Notes under the pieces: model-generated
Database searches by the model: none
The model's input: the letters and a program-made list of their open reading frames with translations, nothing else
What the model was told of the DNA's origin: nothing
From: a virus
Length of the DNA: 64,000 nt
Strand: one strand, 5' to 3'
IMG/VR virus record: IMGVR_UViG_3300030113_000006
Span: 1 to 64,000 of that record
Made by a program: the position numbers and the translations under genes
In this document: positions 61,786 through 64,000 of the stretch, piece by piece
How the letters are laid out: the number at the start of each line of letters is the position of its first letter
Position numbering within the stretch: position 1 is the stretch's first letter

Positions 61786-62022
61786 TTAGTTGTTTTTACA
61801 ATAATCCTTAACAACTTCCAATAATACATCTCTCATTTCAAGCCCATTTTTTGCACTCTTTGATTTAAATTCGGAGTGTATTTCAGGAGGTACAGTAAAT
61901 GTAATACGCTTTTTTATTGTATTCTCAATATCTTTTTTAAAGTCTTTCTTGTTGCTTTTTTCTATCTTATTATCCTTGTTATCTTTATCTATATTATTGG
62001 CCTGTAATATAATTTTTTTCAT
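61786..62022 (-). CDS. ParB-type ribbon-helix-helix partner of ParA
   Basis: 78 aa from the ATG with GGAGGGA 4 bases upstream. After a Lys/Asp-rich N-terminal tail, residues 38-75 form a ribbon-helix-helix: Lys-Arg-Ile-Thr-Phe-Thr-Val-Pro-Pro-Glu-Ile-His-x-x-Phe-Lys, then Gly-Leu-Glu-Met-Arg-Asp-Val-Leu-Leu-Glu-Val. It overlaps the end of parA by 29 bases. This is the layout of type Ib plasmid segregation pairs, where the small protein binds the centromere-like site and activates ParA. Confidence 0.68.
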   Translation of the reverse strand: MKKIILQANNIDKDNKDNKIEKSNKKDFKKDIENTIKKRITFTVPPEIHSEFKSKSAKNGLEMRDVLLEVVKDYCKNN

Positions 62023-62701
62023 TGTTCCCTCCGTTGTTTGTGTTATGTGTATAATCCCATATTTGGTTATATAATAAAGATATTTCTGCTTGCGCCTTAC
62101 CATGTATATCGTTTTGTTTTTGACATTCTTGTACTGCTAACCCTATAGCTGCCGTTTCCGCAAATACTACCCGTTGTGATACTTCGGATGTCATAATCTT
62201 AAGATCATCACCTAGATTTTGTATAGCTTTTCTAGTGACTCGCCCAATTACTGTACCCACAATCTTGCGATTAATTGCAAATACAAACTTACGATCTTCA
62301 TTATATGCTAAGGAATCTCTTATTAGTACAATGGTTTCCTTAGTTGCCCATACATCATACAATGAAGGAGTGCAAGGAACTACCACAACATCTGATTCCA
62401 ATATGGCGGAAATAGTTAGATCGGAAGTTCGTGGTGGGGTATCAATTATAATTGTATCAAAATCATATTTAATATTTTTTAGCCCTCTCTTTAGGTTTAC
62501 CTTTGGCATGGCTATTACCATTAACTTGTCTGGCAAGTCACACAACCTTTTATCAAGCCAGCTCATGATTGAACCCTGTGGATCTACGTCAACTAATAGT
62601 GTGCGATTACCTGACAGATAACTTTCGTATGCCAAACATACGGATAGAGTAGTCTTACCTACACCACCTTTTTGGTTGACCAGGCTTATAACTTTTGTCA
62701 C
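61994..62701 (-). CDS. parA: ParA-type partition ATPase
   Basis: 235 aa. The deviant Walker A is Gln-Lys-Gly-Gly-Val-Gly-Lys-Thr-Thr (residues 9-17). Asp-Val-Asp-Pro-Gln-Gly (39-44) and Ile-Ile-Ile-Asp-Thr-Pro-Pro (about 84-90) give the other nucleotide-binding loops. Short length and no N-terminal DNA-binding domain place it among type Ib ParA proteins. It moves element copies to daughter cells. A GTTAAC-centred repeat region lies just upstream (62721-62752). Confidence 0.9.
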   Translation of the reverse strand: MTKVISLVNQKGGVGKTTLSVCLAYESYLSGNRTLLVDVDPQGSIMSWLDKRLCDLPDKLMVIAMPKVNLKRGLKNIKYDFDTIIIDTPPRTSDLTISAILESDVVVVPCTPSLYDVWATKETIVLIRDSLAYNEDRKFVFAINRKIVGTVIGRVTRKAIQNLGDDLKIMTSEVSQRVVFAETAAIGLAVQECQKQNDIHGKAQAEISLLYNQIWDYTHNTNNGGNNEKNYITGQ

Positions 62702-62720
62702 TTTATCTCTACCTTCTGCT

Positions 62721-62752
62721 GTTAATATGTAACTATGTTAACAAGTAACTAT
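62721..62752. promoter_or_regulatory. Repeats upstream of parA (operator or parS candidate)
   Basis: TAACTAT occurs at 62730-62736 and 62746-62752, on both sides of the symmetric GTTAAC. The spacing of 16 bases puts the sites on almost the same helical face. It is just 20-50 bases before parA, where type Ib systems have their binding sites. Confidence 0.5.
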
Positions 62753-62913
62753 TGTGTTGTAAAGCTTTAATTTTGTTCATTGGGTTTGCTTGACGTTAGA
62801 TAGGTTGCCACAATTTATAATTCTTGGTTTTAAATGATTATAATTAACTTGTAATTAATATATTAAAAACATATACCACCGACGATTTTTAATGCGTAAA
62901 ATTGGGAAAGCTA

Positions 62914-63171
62914 ATGAATCATAAAATAAATATCTTGAGCTCTGAACAAGTATTAAATAATGACTTAAGAGAACGTCTTAATCATCTTTATAAGCAATTA
63001 CGTCACTTCTTAGTATTTACAGAGGAAGCATCAAATAATATGTTTGAATTACGCTGTTTATATGATAAGCATGGTTTGTCGTGCAAGACAGATGAGCAAG
63101 AGTTATATAGTTTATATGATAAGATAACTTGCTTGTGTGATGAATTGTCTATATTGTTATTTGATAAATAA
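62914..63171 (+). CDS. Hypothetical helical protein (85 aa)
   Basis: 85 aa starting at ATG 62914 with GGGAAAG 3-4 bases upstream. Two or three amphipathic helices and four Cys residues without a clear metal motif. It diverges from parA. A hairpin at about 63201-63222 (ATTTTAC/GTAAAAT) may end it. Family not recognised. Confidence 0.5.
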   Translation: MNHKINILSSEQVLNNDLRERLNHLYKQLRHFLVFTEEASNNMFELRCLYDKHGLSCKTDEQELYSLYDKITCLCDELSILLFDK

Positions 63172-63295
63172 ATATTATTTATGGTGGTTATAATTTTACC
63201 ATTCTAGAGTAAAATTGCATAGCATATGAGTGATATTAATTTGGCTTGTAGGTATTTTCATTGTTGCCATCTTTATTTATTGTATACAAACAAAT

Positions 63296-63703
63296 TTAAG
63301 AAGTGAGCCGTAATCTTGGTCTAGTTCTTGATATTCTTCTTAATTGGTGTCTTTCAGTATAATTATCTAAGATAATACCGTGCGCATTTAGATTGGTTAA
63401 TTCATGTAATAAATTTCTTTCGTGATTATCTAGATTAGAATATCCTTCTTTATATATCTTAGTCTTTAGATAACAATATACTTGAATTGTTGGTATCTTA
63501 AGTGAATCAAAATCATAGATAAGTCGTGTTATGTTAGCCCTTATCATTGGGAATAACCTATTATATTCTGTTTCCGATATTCGATTACACATAGTAGGTG
63601 AATATACTATAGTATGTATACTACTTCTGTAGCTATCACTATTTTCTAGATCTTCAACTATCATATTGTTTATATTACTTGGATCGCATACGTTGTTTGG
63701 CAT
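63296..63703 (-). CDS. Hypothetical protein (135 aa)
   Basis: 135 aa with TAGGAAT upstream of the ATG. The middle has aromatic helices, and the C-terminus is Arg-rich (Arg-x-Ser-Arg-Thr-Arg-x-Arg-x-Arg). No family recognised. It starts just downstream of the terminator at 63719-63746. Confidence 0.5.
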   Translation of the reverse strand: MPNNVCDPSNINNMIVEDLENSDSYRSSIHTIVYSPTMCNRISETEYNRLFPMIRANITRLIYDFDSLKIPTIQVYCYLKTKIYKEGYSNLDNHERNLLHELTNLNAHGIILDNYTERHQLRRISRTRPRLRLTS

Positions 63704-63718
63704 ACAAAATTCCTACAT

Positions 63719-63746
63719 AAAAACCCCTGCAATATTACTAGCAGGG
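63719..63746 (-). terminator. Rho-independent terminator on the minus strand
   Basis: CCCTGC and GCAGGG arms with a 10-base loop are followed on the minus strand by GTTTTTA. It would stop transcription from the partial gene at the right edge. Confidence 0.7.
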
Positions 63747-63794
63747 AATACTATGGAGATAGCTATTAATTAAAGTTAATATTTGTATTAGTTT

Positions 63795-64000
63795 TTATAT
63801 TCTTACAACCACACCAGAAGACATGCCTAAACTATTTCTAAGTTTAATTGCAACATTATTATCAATGGTCTTTAATTTGGAAGTATGCTCGTAACTCAAT
63901 AATGTTCTCATGCCAACATATTCATTAAACATATATTCAATACCAGTTAATGCAGTAATAACCAATTTAGATTTGTTAACACTAATTGCCCCATTGTTTA
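63795..64000 (-). CDS. Partial hypothetical protein (3' end only)
   Basis: 68 codons of an open minus-strand frame that continues beyond the window. It has a Thr/Ile/Val beta-like pattern and a repeated Ser-Lys/Lys-Leu stretch. No motif allows naming. The following terminator supports it as a real gene end. Confidence 0.5.
   Translation of the reverse strand, partial: NNGAISVNKSKLVITALTGIEYMFNEYVGMRTLLSYEHTSKLKTIDNNVAIKLRNSLGMSSGVVVRI

Overview
This AT-rich window (many TAA stops, A-rich Shine-Dalgarno sites of the type AAGGAT) looks like most of a prophage or phage-plasmid from an intracellular gammaproteobacterium. The main host clue is a sigma factor that resembles RpoS, a gammaproteobacterial family. 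A Legionellales-type host is my best guess. A Rickettsiales-like host is not excluded, because a stand-alone RelA/SpoT HD gene is also common on their mobile elements. No rRNA, tRNA, CRISPR array or insertion sequence was recognised.

Layout. 0-33.3 kb is a virion module on the + strand in podovirus (T7/BPP-1-like) order: portal, Bbp19-like protein, scaffold, major capsid, a cluster of head-fibre or decoration-like proteins including one of 2,093 aa, tail tubular proteins A and B, three internal virion or ejection-type proteins (210, 811 and 1,406 aa), two tail fibres, small proteins, a VRR-NUC nuclease, a lysozyme-like protein with a small membrane protein, an HNH-type endonuclease, and the large terminase. 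The terminase is interrupted by a 127-aa mini-intein next to its nuclease active site. 33.6-33.8 kb holds two very long perfect hairpins. 34-36.6 kb carries a PriCT-2-like protein, the RNA ligase RtcB, a truncated YefM antitoxin and a ppGpp-hydrolase-like HD protein.

37.6-39.9 kb is a minus-strand recombination operon (ERF-like annealing protein and an SSB-like protein with an acidic tail). 40-42 kb has a long structured leader with a rho-independent terminator in front of a plasmid-type winged-helix, replication-initiator-like gene that contains iteron-like 11-bp repeats. 43-52 kb is accessory: membrane and zinc-ribbon proteins, a histone-H1-like basic protein, the RpoS-like sigma factor, a decayed excisionase-like gene, a DUF5681-like protein behind a promoter/operator, and a cold-shock-domain protein. 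52.5-59.1 kb is a defence-like island: truncated RhuM, a metacaspase, a DUF2442 protein, and DarTG with the toxin lacking its N-terminal half. 59.4-62.7 kb is a minus-strand maintenance operon: ParA, a ribbon-helix-helix partner, a DEDDh exonuclease, an AlpA-like excisionase that needs a frameshift at A7, and a tyrosine integrase.

Together the par genes, the Rep-like gene, the integrase and the virion genes suggest an element that can be a virion, a plasmid or an integrated prophage. No DNA polymerase or phage RNA polymerase is visible, so it should depend on host replication and transcription, perhaps redirected by its own sigma factor. The strongest candidates for new biology are the terminase intein beside an HNH gene, the metacaspase, the orphaned DarG antitoxin, RtcB, and the AlpA frameshift.
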